Assembly: GCA_964463485.1 (NCBI GenBank) | Contig: CAYXDO010000053.1 | Location: 1-64,000 of the forward strand | Source of the DNA: CAYXDO01 sp964463485 | GTDB lineage: Bacteria; Myxococcota; Kuafuiibacteriia; Kuafuiibacteriales; Kuafuiibacteriaceae | Direction: 5' to 3' | DNA: 64,000 bases | In this document: positions 44,401 through 54,800 of the stretch, piece by piece | Layout: every line of letters starts with the position of its first letter | How positions within the stretch are numbered: position 1 is the first letter of the stretch | The notes under the pieces: generated by a model | Told to the model about the DNA's origin: nothing | Databases searched by the model: none | What the model saw: only the letters and a program-made list of their open reading frames with translations | Program-made: the position numbers and the translations under genes

Positions 44401-44642
44401 CGAACGAACGGAAGAATGCCTTCCTCGGGCCGTCGTAGCTTCGTGCACGCGGCCAAGAAGCTCAGCGCCGCTGACGCACCCGAAATCTTCAGCGCATCTC
44501 GCCGAGTCAACCCCGTCGAAGGCGGAGTCTGGAACTCATCGTGAATGAACTCCAACACCGACGGAGCGCCGTCCTTGTGCTCGATGGATCGCCAGTGGGT
44601 CAGCGGTGCTTCGGGGAGTGTCGCGTATGGGTCTTTTTTCAT
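41493..44642 (-). CDS. actB: Alternative complex III subunit ActB (Mo-pterin-like plus ferredoxin domains)
   Basis: A 1049-residue protein joining a molybdopterin oxidoreductase-like half to a four-cluster ferredoxin half. ATG 44642 is chosen over an upstream open frame. A twin-arginine-type signal (LTRRDALKISGASAALSFLA) lies about residues 45-65. The N-terminal part lacks Cys ligands for an Fe-S cluster and probably lacks Mo. The C-terminal part has CIGCNACTVAC, CQHCENAPCEPVCP, CIGTRYCANNCPF and CTYCTQRVEEAK with CAETCPTQAITFG, the ligand sets for one [3Fe-4S] and three [4Fe-4S] clusters. It transfers electrons from ActC to ActA. Confidence 0.95.
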   Translation of the reverse strand: MKKDPYATLPEAPLTHWRSIEHKDGAPSVLEFIHDEFQTPPSTGLTRRDALKISGASAALSFLAACTKLRRPEEGILPFVRQPENVIPGVRLRYATASQRSEGALGLIVEVHDGRPTKIEGNPRHPSSLGTSDIWAQTEIMRVYDPDRSRAPKGGGATWEAWDGFAKDLSGRMAGAAGKGLAILAPHAMGPTFERLLKETVAKMPEAKVYRFDPLAPENAMLGAELAFGPGARVHHDLEPVKVVFSFESDFMCAGPDHLRLARAFGASRAVKNGEDVARMKRLYVAEGAWTSTGASADHRLRWASGQQVELLKALAQALTEKHQVQLGEVAGAVSGVTLPPDAQKFVEAAAKDLAANGGKALVLVGETQAPAVHALGHAINMGLAALGQGMKVTTGSAPFEGLGALVASLEAGAVETLAIFESNPLYAAPGGYGFTAAFGKAKTTIHVGVLADETGTKATWHLPAAHFLESWGDAEAWDGTASIVQPLMHPLFGARAPTFVLAQLAGMADTNDKVLVEATWRGKGMALEENQAWRKALHEGVIEGVTRAALEPLELKATSIVEGLSKVEVKAPTQAALELVALHTQTQAGLLSNVEWIMELPDSMSKLCWDNAVLMAPSLAKSLGVASAVDRNRYKSDLIELSVDGRKIVAPTFVLPGLAPFTLVMNSGFGRTFGLTCKGVGVDVNPLLGKGSAVYGVAAKKKVETVELCSTQDHFSVPGNPLRELTFAQMTSEPASAPERKLGLGTRPLFRSGDATAFAKDGGKLFRTGDLPAKALEPNTPKTNPVRPIQLTADIHYEGQQWGMVVDLSACIGCNACTVACNSENNIPSVGREQVMLGREMHWIRIDRYFSGDVETPEAAHQPVACQHCENAPCEPVCPVSATVHDEEGMNGMAYNRCIGTRYCANNCPFKVRRFNYLDYTHTANFYVEPFWKERMKTLELQRNPDVSVRYRGVMEKCTYCTQRVEEAKIAAKREGKDRKGLPDGAVTPACAETCPTQAITFGNINDEKSRVAELKKSERNYEMLQELNIRPRTTYLARIKNENEELT

Positions 44643-44652
44643 GGCGGAGTCC

Positions 44653-45381
44653 TCAGCGATGGCAGCCCGTGCAGCCGGCCGCCGCGACGGTGATCTGATC
44701 ACCAGCGGGGTTCAAACGCGTCGCGTTGAGATTTCCCGGAGGGTCGAGCGTCTTCGCGATCCGAGCGGCCTGGTCGCGCCACGCCGGATCGGGGAGCCAT
44801 CGCATCGTGGTCATCTTGTCGACCGGACGCAGGTTGAGCGTCGGAGCGGTGTGACAATCGATGCACCAAGCCATAGAGAGAGGCTTCTCTTGCTTCACGA
44901 CGTCCATCTCGTCGATCGAGCCGTGGCAAGTCTCGCAACCGATCGCTGCGCGGTTCTGACCTACGCCCACGCCGACATGCGCGCTGTGGTCGAAGTAGGC
45001 GAAGTCGGGGACCTTGTGAATACGCACCCATCGAATGGACTTATCGCCCTTGCCGTCCGCCCAGGAGTCACGAAGCGCCGCAAGCTTTGGGGAGTCCTTC
45101 TTCACTTGGGCGTGGCAATTCATACACGTCTGCGTCGAAGGCACGCCTGCGTGCGGGCTTCGTTCTACGTAGGCGTGGCAATAGCGGCAGTCCATCTCGA
45201 GCGTCCCCGCGTGCAGCTTGTGGCTGTACTCGATGGGCTGCTTGGGCATGTAGCCGACGTCAGTGTGCTTCGGAGAGCCCCACCACCACAGCCCCAGGGA
45301 AGCTACGCCTCCGAGGACCACCGTCCCAATTGCCGCCATCTTGGGCGTCTCGTTCATCCACTCTGGGAATATCTGAGCCAT
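44653..45381 (-). CDS. actA: Alternative complex III subunit ActA (pentaheme cytochrome c)
   Basis: A 242-residue protein with an N-terminal signal-anchor helix (IGTVVLGGVASLGLWWW) and five CxxCH motifs: CRYCH, CMNCH, CETCH, CIDCH and CTGCH. Spacing and the YMPKQPIEYSHKLHAG start match ActA. It is anchored to the periplasmic face and takes electrons from ActB. First act gene, 27 bases after the SCO-like gene and ten before actB. Confidence 0.95.
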   Translation of the reverse strand: MAQIFPEWMNETPKMAAIGTVVLGGVASLGLWWWGSPKHTDVGYMPKQPIEYSHKLHAGTLEMDCRYCHAYVERSPHAGVPSTQTCMNCHAQVKKDSPKLAALRDSWADGKGDKSIRWVRIHKVPDFAYFDHSAHVGVGVGQNRAAIGCETCHGSIDEMDVVKQEKPLSMAWCIDCHTAPTLNLRPVDKMTTMRWLPDPAWRDQAARIAKTLDPPGNLNATRLNPAGDQITVAAAGCTGCHR

Positions 45382-45408
45382 GCTTATGACCTCGTCGGAC
45401 TCACCGAG

Positions 45409-46035
45409 TCAGGGCGACGCGCCGTATCGCGCGAACATGCGCGCGGCGGTGATCGCGTGACCGCGGCCGGCGTCGTCCGCCGGCCAATAGCCCCGCACCG
45501 AACCGTTCTGGTCCACGACGGCCAGGGTCGGTGACGAAAATAAGTCGCGGGTGGGGCGTCGAAGCGACTCGCTCTGCTTCGTGAACCCGAGCGAAAAAGC
45601 CGAGAACAGCGGCGCGAGCGCCTCGTCCGTTCCCGTCAAAAGACGCCAACCGGATCGAGGCGCGCCCAATGATCCGGCGGCCTCTTGTGCACCACTTGCT
45701 TCCACGAACGACACAAGCTCGATTCGGCCGGAGGTGTCTTGCACATGCTCGAGAGCCTGTCCAAAGAAACGAAGGCGCTCGACGCAATCTTCGGCGCACC
45801 GACCACGTGAAAAGCTTGCGATCCAGACTTTCCCGCGGAGCCCCTCGCTCTTGGAAACTTGGCCCGCTAGGGTCGAGAGCTCGAAGGAGGGCACGGCCAA
45901 CAACGGCGGGGGCGCACGTAGCACCAAACGCTGGATGAAAGGGAGAATCGTCAAGATGACCGCGCCGACGACGAACGCCGTGACGAACGGGTTGGCTTTC
46001 ATCGCCCGTCCGATGCGCAGAAGTTGCGCGTTCAC
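45409..46035 (-). CDS. SCO1/SenC-like copper chaperone or thioredoxin-fold protein
   Basis: A 208-residue protein with a signal-anchor helix near the N-terminus (FVTAFVVGAVILTILPF) and a thioredoxin-like fold. The redox/copper motif is CxxxC in SFSRGRCAEDCVERL, as in SCO proteins that deliver copper to the CuA site of subunit II. The conserved SCO His later in the chain is not obvious, so copper binding is less certain. Starts at GTG 46035 (ATG 46002 is an alternative). It leads the act operon and so is co-transcribed with the complex that feeds the oxidase. Confidence 0.7.
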   Translation of the reverse strand: MNAQLLRIGRAMKANPFVTAFVVGAVILTILPFIQRLVLRAPPPLLAVPSFELSTLAGQVSKSEGLRGKVWIASFSRGRCAEDCVERLRFFGQALEHVQDTSGRIELVSFVEASGAQEAAGSLGAPRSGWRLLTGTDEALAPLFSAFSLGFTKQSESLRRPTRDLFSSPTLAVVDQNGSVRGYWPADDAGRGHAITAARMFARYGASP

Positions 46036-46101
46036 GCGTTGAACCTAGATCCAATTTTCATGGAACGCGCGCGGCACATTGCCACAGCGGCAGGATGCGC
46101 C

Positions 46102-46120
46102 ATGCGGCAAAATGTCGCAT
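46102..46120. promoter_or_regulatory. Inverted repeat upstream of the antitoxin gene
   Basis: ATGCGGCA-AAA-TGTCGCAT: eight-base arms with one mismatch, 62 bases before the antitoxin start, in the divergent region with the SCO-like gene. Consistent with an autoregulatory operator of a ribbon-helix-helix antitoxin. Confidence 0.5.
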
Positions 46121-46182
46121 GGACAACCCGGTCGAACGCCGCGGCAGTTGCAGCCAGCGTTTCACAACTGTATGACGTTTGT

Positions 46183-46482
46183 ATGAGGAAGCATCGATTC
46201 TCGGCGTCGGTGGACGAGGAGCTCTACCGTGCCGCCGAAAAGGCGGTCGCCGATGGGTTGTCTGACAGTGTCAGCGCTTGGATCAACACGGCAATGCGAG
46301 CGCACTTGGACAGGGAACGTCGAATGCGCGCGCTCGACGCGTGGATCACTGCCTTCGAGGCCGAGCACGGCGAAATCACGGACACCGAAATGACGGCGGT
46401 CGCCCGACGAGATCGTGAGCGAGCGATCGTGGTCAGAGACGGCAAAGTTCTTCGAGCGTCGAAGAAGAAGGGCTCGAGGTGA
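46183..46482 (+). CDS. Ribbon-helix-helix antitoxin, VapB-like
   Basis: A 99-residue protein. The N-terminal KHRFSASVDEELYRAAEKAV, then SVSAWINTAMRAHLDRE form a ribbon-helix-helix DNA-binding fold. The C-terminal half (ITAFEAEHGEITDTEMTAVA) is the kind of acidic and helical tail that wraps PIN toxins. The PIN-domain gene begins three bases after its stop. Start at 46183 is supported by homology pattern rather than by a ribosome-binding site. A longer open frame begins at 46024. Confidence 0.8.
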   Translation: MRKHRFSASVDEELYRAAEKAVADGLSDSVSAWINTAMRAHLDRERRMRALDAWITAFEAEHGEITDTEMTAVARRDRERAIVVRDGKVLRASKKKGSR

Positions 46483-46485
46483 GCC

Positions 46486-46866
46486 ATGACTCTCGTGTTG
46501 GATGCGGGCGCCTTCGTCGATGTGGAGCGCGGAGATCGTGAGCTCGCCGCGCGGATCAAAGCAGAGCGCCGCCGGGGCAGCGCACCGGTGACCCACGGAG
46601 CGGTCGTGGCCCAGGTGTGGCGAGGCGGCAAAGCGCGGCAGGCGTCGCTCGGCGCCCTGCTGGACGCAATCCAGGTTGAACCCATAGACGACCAGCTGGG
46701 ACGTCGCACCGGCGTGTTCCTCGCGCGCTCGAGGACCAGCGACGTCGTGGACGCGGCCTTGGTGCTGCTCGCCAGAGACGGGGATCAAATCCTCACCTCC
46801 GATCCAGACGACTTGTGCGCGCTGGCCGCGGTCGCAGGACTGAACGTGGAGATCGTGCCTGTCTGA
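46486..46866 (+). CDS. PIN-domain ribonuclease toxin, VapC-like
   Basis: A 126-residue PIN-domain protein. Acidic catalytic residues are visible: Asp6 in LVLDAGA, Glu14 in VDVERGD, an Asp in TSDVVDAALV and Asp in ILTSDPDDL. These bind metal for RNA cleavage. It forms a toxin-antitoxin pair with the preceding gene. Targets in this family are often tRNA or rRNA. Sequence is complete with no sign of decay. Confidence 0.87.
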   Translation: MTLVLDAGAFVDVERGDRELAARIKAERRRGSAPVTHGAVVAQVWRGGKARQASLGALLDAIQVEPIDDQLGRRTGVFLARSRTSDVVDAALVLLARDGDQILTSDPDDLCALAAVAGLNVEIVPV

Positions 46867-46871
46867 CCTCA

Positions 46872-46930
46872 GTGGACTGTCCACCGTCAACTGTCCGCCT
46901 TCAGGGGACTGTCCGAGTTCAGTGGACAGT
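46872..46930. repeat. Cluster of GGACTGTCC-type short repeats
   Basis: Between the toxin gene and the next CDS: GTGGACTGTCCAC (46872-46884) is a perfect inverted repeat with a one-base centre, followed by AACTGTCC, GGGGACTGTCC and a reverse copy GTGGACAGT at 15-20-base intervals. It may act as a transcription terminator or operator for the downstream gene. Confidence 0.45.
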
Positions 46931-46989
46931 AGGGGGTTCCTGCGTCTAAGGTGCGCCGCGAACGCCCGGAAGAAGTTGGAGGACAGGCC

Positions 46990-48327
46990 ATGCGGATCGG
47001 AGAAGTGAAGAATTTCGTCGAGTCGAGGCTCGCGCGGGGGCTCAGCGAGAAAGACGTTCGAGACCTCACCAAGCTCGTCGCGAACGACGACGGAGCCGTT
47101 GGCGCTCGGGGCGCCGACCAACTGAAGAAGATCGCCAAAGAGTACGGCGACCGGTTCACGACCGCAGGCGCTCGCACGCTCGAGGACTTGACCGGAATTC
47201 ACGTCAAGAAGAGGAGCGACGCCGGATCGTCGAGCGGAGTCGTCGGGATCCAGACTCACGACTCGATTCCGTCCGATTGGCATCGCTACACGGTCTCCGG
47301 CGCGGTGGCGGCGTTCAAGAAGAACGAAGAAGCGGAGAATACGCTGTACTACCGGGCTTCCGGCGGCGATTTGATTCCCCTCGAGGTAAAGAATTACTCG
47401 GACCTCGTCAAATCCGGCGCCATTACCCTGTACAAGAATCCGAAGGAGGATCAGGTCGAGACCGATGACGACGGCGGCTGGGAGTGGTCGACCTCGCTGA
47501 TCATGGTGCCGAACACGAAGGGTGAGTTTGCTGCGGTCACCCAACAGCTCGACAAGCTGGCCAAGTCCGGAATCAAGATTTCGAAGGACTGGGACGACGC
47601 GCAGGAGAAGTTCCATTCCGCGATTCACGCCTCGAACTTCAACGGGCTCATTCCCGACACTCAGCGCCCCAACTGGGGCAAGGCCAAAGCCGAGGCCAAG
47701 CAGGCCCGACCGGCTTTCGAGGCGGCCATCGAGAAGACCGAAGCCGCCGTCGCGAAATGGAACGAAGGAGCCGAGGCGATTCGAAAGAGCGAGGGCAGCA
47801 AGAAGCTAGGCGGCCTCGTCGACAACTTGCTCGAGTCGGGCAAGCCGAACCTCGATCCGGTGGGTATCGACCTCGGGCACGGCAAAGAGATCCTCAAAGC
47901 GCAAGATCTGTTCTTCGATCGGAAGGAGCTCCTCAGCATCGACCCTGGCTTCAGCGGCATTCGAGTCCAGGTCGACGCCCTCGCGCACATCGAAGACGGC
48001 GGGACCCTGGTGGGTTATGCGGACGAGATGAACAAGCAGCTCGCGGCGGCGATGCCCGGCGTGAAGTCGATCATCGAAGTCGAGGACGCCAACCGCGAGG
48101 GTGCGGTGATCGAGGCGATGTTGGATAAGTTCGTGGCGCCGCTCGTGGGCAAGACGCACATCGACGACTACGGCTACGCCATCGGCGGCGACTCACCGCT
48201 CTCGATTCAACTCTCCCCCGAGCTTGCCAAGAAGGCGAAGACCGTCCTCGCAGAAATGAAGGACTTCCTGATCCGCGCCGGCCGCGAAGAGGAAGGCAAG
48301 AAGCTCAAAGTCACCTCGAACGACTGA
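46990..48327 (+). CDS. Uncharacterised 445-residue soluble protein
   Basis: ATG 46990 has GGAGG seven bases upstream. The protein has no signal peptide or membrane helix. The N-terminal 90 residues are helical (EVKNFVESRLARGLSEKDV, RTLEDLTGIHVKK), and the middle and C-terminal parts mix strands and helices (EWSTSLIMVPNTKGEFAAV, KTHIDDYGYAIGGD). I cannot place it in a family. It has no operon partner: a toxin gene lies upstream and a REP-like element pair follows. Length and codon use suggest a genuine gene. Confidence 0.65.
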   Translation: MRIGEVKNFVESRLARGLSEKDVRDLTKLVANDDGAVGARGADQLKKIAKEYGDRFTTAGARTLEDLTGIHVKKRSDAGSSSGVVGIQTHDSIPSDWHRYTVSGAVAAFKKNEEAENTLYYRASGGDLIPLEVKNYSDLVKSGAITLYKNPKEDQVETDDDGGWEWSTSLIMVPNTKGEFAAVTQQLDKLAKSGIKISKDWDDAQEKFHSAIHASNFNGLIPDTQRPNWGKAKAEAKQARPAFEAAIEKTEAAVAKWNEGAEAIRKSEGSKKLGGLVDNLLESGKPNLDPVGIDLGHGKEILKAQDLFFDRKELLSIDPGFSGIRVQVDALAHIEDGGTLVGYADEMNKQLAAAMPGVKSIIEVEDANREGAVIEAMLDKFVAPLVGKTHIDDYGYAIGGDSPLSIQLSPELAKKAKTVLAEMKDFLIRAGREEEGKKLKVTSND

Positions 48328-48342
48328 ACCCGACTCATCCAT

Positions 48343-48371
48343 CCCTGGGACCGCAGGCATCTTGCCTGCGG
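48343..48371. repeat. REP-like 29-nt element, copy 1
   Basis: Contains the hairpin CGCAGGCA-TCT-TGCCTGCG and begins CCCTGGGA. 27 of 29 bases match the reverse complement of copy 2. Sits 16 bases after a stop codon and can fold as a terminator. Confidence 0.85.
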
Positions 48372-48408
48372 CTAACTGCAACCAGCCAACTGGGCTTGAT
48401 CCGTTCCG

Positions 48409-48462
48409 ATTCCCGGACCGGGTCCCGTTCCCGGCCCCGTTCCCGGCCCCGGTCCCGAAAGC
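48409..48462. repeat. C-rich hexamer array (CCCGTT/CCCGGC units)
   Basis: A run of CCCGTTCCCGGCCC-type units, about nine hexamers with substitutions, lying between the two inverted 29-nt elements. Similar in style to the GGGCAC arrays at 31-60 and 57864-57900. The 237-base gap 48328-48564 holds no gene. Confidence 0.75.
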
Positions 48463-48497
48463 TCACCCTCAGAGGCAGGCCAGTCCGCGAAACCTAC

Positions 48498-48526
48498 GCG
48501 CAGGCAAGATGCCTGCGCTCCCAGGG
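48498..48526. repeat. REP-like 29-nt element, copy 2 (inverted)
   Basis: Inverted copy of 48343-48371 with two differences. The pair faces each other across the C-rich hexamer array, giving a BIME-like unit between convergent gene ends. Confidence 0.85.
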
Positions 48527-48564
48527 GTCCGTGCTCCCAGGTCCGGTCCTGCTCCCACGGGGTC

Positions 48565-50013
48565 TTAGCGACCGAGCGCTTTGAGGAGCGCCTCGACGAT
48601 CTCGACGGCTCGTTCCTTGGCCGATTCTTCGAGCGCTCTTCCTCCGGCCGAGGTGTCACTCGTGCCGACGCCTTTTTTTCCAGGCTCGTGAATCTCTGCG
48701 ACGAGCTGCCCGGTGCGTGTGTCTACTGCGCGTAACGAACCCACTGCCTTGTAGAAGCTCGGGCATTTGTCGCACATCCGATTCATGAACTCGGACGTGA
48801 TCGTGCCGGTGAGTAAGACTTCGGCCTCACCCGAGAGCTTCGTCTTGATCTCGGCCGGCGCCAGCAGCTGTGCAGCCGTCAACCCTGCGACCGGTCGAAC
48901 GTCGAAGCCTTTCGCTGAGAGCAACGCGGTAATGCGTGGCGCAAAAACCGGCGAAGCCGGCGCTTCGGTCTTGGCGGCGTCCTTCCACACGATCTTCTCG
49001 TCGATCACGATCGCCACTCGCGTGGTCGCCACCGTTTTGAACGAGTAGCTCGCGCGAGCTTCGAGCGGCGTCAGTCCCAGGTCTGAGGCTCGGACCTTCG
49101 TGTTTCGATCGACGAGCCACCCGGCCCAGTCGACTTCGGCGACGAGGTGTTGCTCCGGCGCGCCGGTCGATCCGACCTCGGACACTTTGACCGTTGCCGT
49201 CCCATCGGCCGAAGTCTTCGCCGTGGGCTCGACCTTGCCCGGCCCATCGAGCCCCAATCTGAGCACGACCTCGGGAACCGGCACGGCTCCCGCCAGCAAC
49301 GAAAACACGATCGGCTCGGCCAGCGGCTGGCCGGTCGTGGCGGGCTGTGAGTTGCCTTTCGATACGGCGAGCTTCAACGAAGCCGACCAAGCCGCGACCT
49401 TCTCCCGGACGTCCGAAGGTCTCAACGACTGTATCGTGGCTCGCGTGAGCGCCCGATAGAGTACGACGTTGCCCTGGGTCTTCTCGGCGTCCGAGTATGC
49501 CGAAACCAAGGCCCGCAGCGCCAAGTCGCCGTTCGTGGCCGCTCCGGCTTTTTCGAAGGCTTCGCGAATACTCTTGTTGCTCGCCTCGATGAGGCTTTTT
49601 TGGGACTCGGCCGCGTCCGAACGACTCACCACGGCCAGCGCGTATCGGACGTCCGCGTCGGAGTCGACGAAGGTGTCGACGATCCGCGCGCCTTCGAGCG
49701 AGCCGCTCACGGTCTGCTCAGTGCGCTCGCTGAACCTCGCGGTGTCGAAAGTTTGGCCGTTCTTCGTCTCTTCCTTCTCGAACGCCTCGGACTCACTCTT
49801 CACGGACACTTGGATCTGCGCGAGGATGTCTTTGCGCGCAGACGCCTCGGCGGCCTCGGCGTCGCGCTTCTCGTCGCCCGTGATCGAGGAGGATCCCAGT
49901 CCCACCAAATATCCAGAGGCCGGAAATTTCGGGTGCGGCTGGCGGTGGACCCACCCAGGCGGTTGAGCCGCCGCCGAAGCCGCCAGTAGGAAGATCGCGC
50001 CAAGCCCGATCAT
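48565..50013 (-). CDS. LPP20/FlgP-like secreted protein
   Basis: A 482-residue protein with a cleavable signal (MIGLGAIFLLAASAAAQPP). ATG 50013 has GAGG seven bases upstream. Residues 20-180 carry an LPP20-type domain (GYLVGLGSSSITGDEKRDAE, then AEASARKDILAQIQVSVKSE). The C-terminal part (VLLTGTITSEFMNRMCDKC, then GSLRAVDTRTGQLVAEI) resembles the end domain of FlgT/CsgG-like assembly proteins. In Vibrio, LPP20-type FlgP and CsgG-type FlgO assist flagellar outer-membrane structures; no flagellar genes are seen here. Last gene of a three-gene operon; ten bases after the DNDCDG lipoprotein. Confidence 0.7.
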   Translation of the reverse strand: MIGLGAIFLLAASAAAQPPGWVHRQPHPKFPASGYLVGLGSSSITGDEKRDAEAAEASARKDILAQIQVSVKSESEAFEKEETKNGQTFDTARFSERTEQTVSGSLEGARIVDTFVDSDADVRYALAVVSRSDAAESQKSLIEASNKSIREAFEKAGAATNGDLALRALVSAYSDAEKTQGNVVLYRALTRATIQSLRPSDVREKVAAWSASLKLAVSKGNSQPATTGQPLAEPIVFSLLAGAVPVPEVVLRLGLDGPGKVEPTAKTSADGTATVKVSEVGSTGAPEQHLVAEVDWAGWLVDRNTKVRASDLGLTPLEARASYSFKTVATTRVAIVIDEKIVWKDAAKTEAPASPVFAPRITALLSAKGFDVRPVAGLTAAQLLAPAEIKTKLSGEAEVLLTGTITSEFMNRMCDKCPSFYKAVGSLRAVDTRTGQLVAEIHEPGKKGVGTSDTSAGGRALEESAKERAVEIVEALLKALGR

Positions 50014-50023
50014 GGGTGAGTCC

Positions 50024-51877
<1,854 letters not shown>

Positions 51878-51895
51878 CGCGCAAATCCTCTCCGC

Positions 51896-54800
51896 TCACA
51901 GCCGGAAGCCAGCGCCCGCCGACAGCGTGACGCCCTGAATAGGCAAGTCGGAGGTCGGGTACGTGTACCCAGCCTGCCCGTACAGCGTGATCCAGGAGAA
52001 CGGGTTGAGGGCCACACCGGCGTGTCCGTCACCGAACAGCACGAGCTTCTGGCCGTCGTCGCTGGTCCAACCGTTCTGACCAGCGATGATCGGCGTCTCG
52101 TCGAGCCAGATCAGCCCAAGCTGAATGCCAAGGTAGAAATTGATGAAGGGGTCGCCGCTGAGGAGCTTGAAATCGCCTTCCCACGCCACTTCCCACATTC
52201 GGAGCGTCGAGAACTCCGCGTTGCCCGAGGCGTCGAGCTGAAGGCCGTCGGACGAGCCGTTCTTCAGGAACGCAAAGATGAAGTTGTTGCGGGCCCGATC
52301 ATAGTCCCAGCCCCAATTCACTCCGTGCATGAACGCGGGGCCGTACTCAGTTTGTCCGGGCAACCGATCTGACTCGATCAACCAGGTCTCGAGGCGATAG
52401 CCGAGCTGAAAGCGATCTTCCTGAGTTTTCGAATCATCGTCTGGCTCTGGCTTGGGCGCCGCCGCAGCGACTTCGGGTTTCTTTTCCGCGACCTTGGGCG
52501 GTGGAGGCGGCGGCTCCGGCTTCTTCTCTTCGACCTTCGGGGGCGGCGGAGGCTCTGGCGCCTTGGCCACTTCGACCGGCTTCGACTTGTCCTTCAGCGA
52601 CGCCATGTACGCCTGGAAGTCCTTGAACTCCTGGGCTGCGCGCATCTTGGCGACCTCCTCTTCGGTGGGCGTACCGAGGAGGGCTCGGAGCAGCTTCTCG
52701 GAGAGTCGATTCTCGACGTCGATGAGCTCCTTGAGGTTGCCCTCCTCCGTCACCGTCAGGAGATCCTTTTTTGCCTCGGTGTCATGGAGCTTCGCCGCGA
52801 TGGAGACTCGGTCGCCGGAGATGGCGTAGCGACCGCTCACCATCACGTTGACCTTCAAATTCTCCTTCATTTTTTCGTAGAGCTTCTCGAGCTCCGCTTC
52901 GTTCTTGGCGGACATGCCGCCGACCTCGAGGACCATGCCGGAGCCCGAGCTAGCGCTGCCGGCCTCGATCTCCTGCACGATCAGGTTGTGTTCCTGCTGG
53001 AAGATCTCGTGGACCATCGGGTCTTCGACCAGGGAGATCGAGCCGGACGCGGCGAGCTTGGTGCCGACTTGGTCGGTGATGCTGACACCCAGCTCCTTCA
53101 CCCAGGGCTCGGTGAGAGTCGCACCGGCGAGTCGGAACTCACCCACGGCGAGTCGGTTGCGCTCCTTGAGCCGAGACTCGTTGGCCTTGACCTTCTTGAT
53201 GAGGTCCTCGTTGCTGGCGTCCATGGCCAGCGCTTCCTGATAGAGCGCGCGCGCCGCGCGCACGTCTCCGGCGAGCTCGGCCTCGCGAGCCGCCGCGAGC
53301 TTACCGGCGACACCGAGATCGCTGGTCGAGGCCGGACGAGACAGCGCGCGCCGGTCGGCCTCTTCGAGAGGAACCGCTTCTCCCGCAAGCTCGAGCGCGA
53401 CTTTTCGCTGCACCGCGCCGCGATCGGTTAGGAGGCCGGCCTGAACCGACGCTTTCTTGATGCGAGACGACTCATCTACGATCTTGGCGGTGATTCGGAT
53501 GTTGTCACCTTCGACGAGGTAACTTCCGACCACGGCCATCTTCATGCCTTTGATTTTGCCCTGGAGGCGGTCGATGGCTTCGAGGCCGACGGCTTCGTCG
53601 AGCTTGGCCAGCTCGTTGGCGGCCTCCAGCTGCTGCGCGAGGCTGACTCGGTCGAGCACTTCGATCTTGCCGATGCGCGAGAACTCAGCGGTGAGCTCCT
53701 CCGCGATCACGATGCCGAGCTCGCCGAAGTCCTTGCTCGGTGAGTTGTTGACGAAGTTGCCGATACCGACCTGGACGATTTCTTCGGGCTTGGCCCGCTT
53801 TCTACGTTCCTCGGCCGCTTGGAGCTCGATTTTTTCAACACGTTTTTGGGCCTTTTCGGCCTCCGCGACGTCGCCCATTTCCGCGTGGAGCTTGGCGAGC
53901 TTGGCGACGGGTTCCGGGTTGGTCGGAGCGAGCTTGCCGGCTTGTTCGTAGAGCTCTTTGGCGCGATCCCAGTGGGGGAGCTTCAGGTAGTTGTCGCCGC
54001 GGGCGACGACGGCGGGGAAGTAGTTGGGGTCGGCGTCGAGGGCCTCCTTGAAGGACTTTTCGGCGGCGCGAGCATCGTCGGCTCCGGACTGAGCCTGTCC
54101 GCGCAAGCAGAGGAGCTCGGCCTTTCCGGCCATAGGGACCTTTTCGAGGGCACCCTTGGCGGTCTTGAAGTCATTGAGCGCCAAGGACGCGCGTCCGAGG
54201 AGCTCCTGAGCCTCGAGGTTCCCGGGCGCCTCTTGGACGGTTCGGCCGAGGTGCTCGGCGGCCCTCTTCATGTCCTTCTGGGCGAAGGCGATCTTGCCGA
54301 GGTAGAAGTTGGCGGGGCCGCTCTTCGGGTCGCGCTTCAGGGCCTCTTCGAAGGCCGCCTTGGCCGCGGGCAAGTCGTTCGACTTGAAATAATTCTCACC
54401 CTTCACCAGGGGGATATAACTCTCCTTGGCGCCGCGAGCTTCGGCCTGAGTGATGAGTTGGTTCGATCGCTTCGGGTCACCCATGCGATAATAGGAGTAC
54501 CCGACGGCGGCCAAGAGGCTCGGGTCGTTGGCGCCGGCTTTGATCGCCGACTCACCCGCTTTGGTGGCTTCGGCGTACTTTTCGAGGCGGACCAGCGTCG
54601 ACGTGTAGAGCGCTCCGAGCGCGGCATCCTTGGGCAGGGCGGCCACGGCGGCGGCGAGCGGCGCCTGCGCGCCGGCCAAGTCGTTGAGTGCGACCCGCGA
54701 GCGACCGAGGGCGGCGTTGGTTTCGGAATCCGCGGCTGCGAGCTGACTCAGGTATTTGACCGCGTCCTTGTGGTTTTGGAGCTTGTGGAACGAAAGTCCG

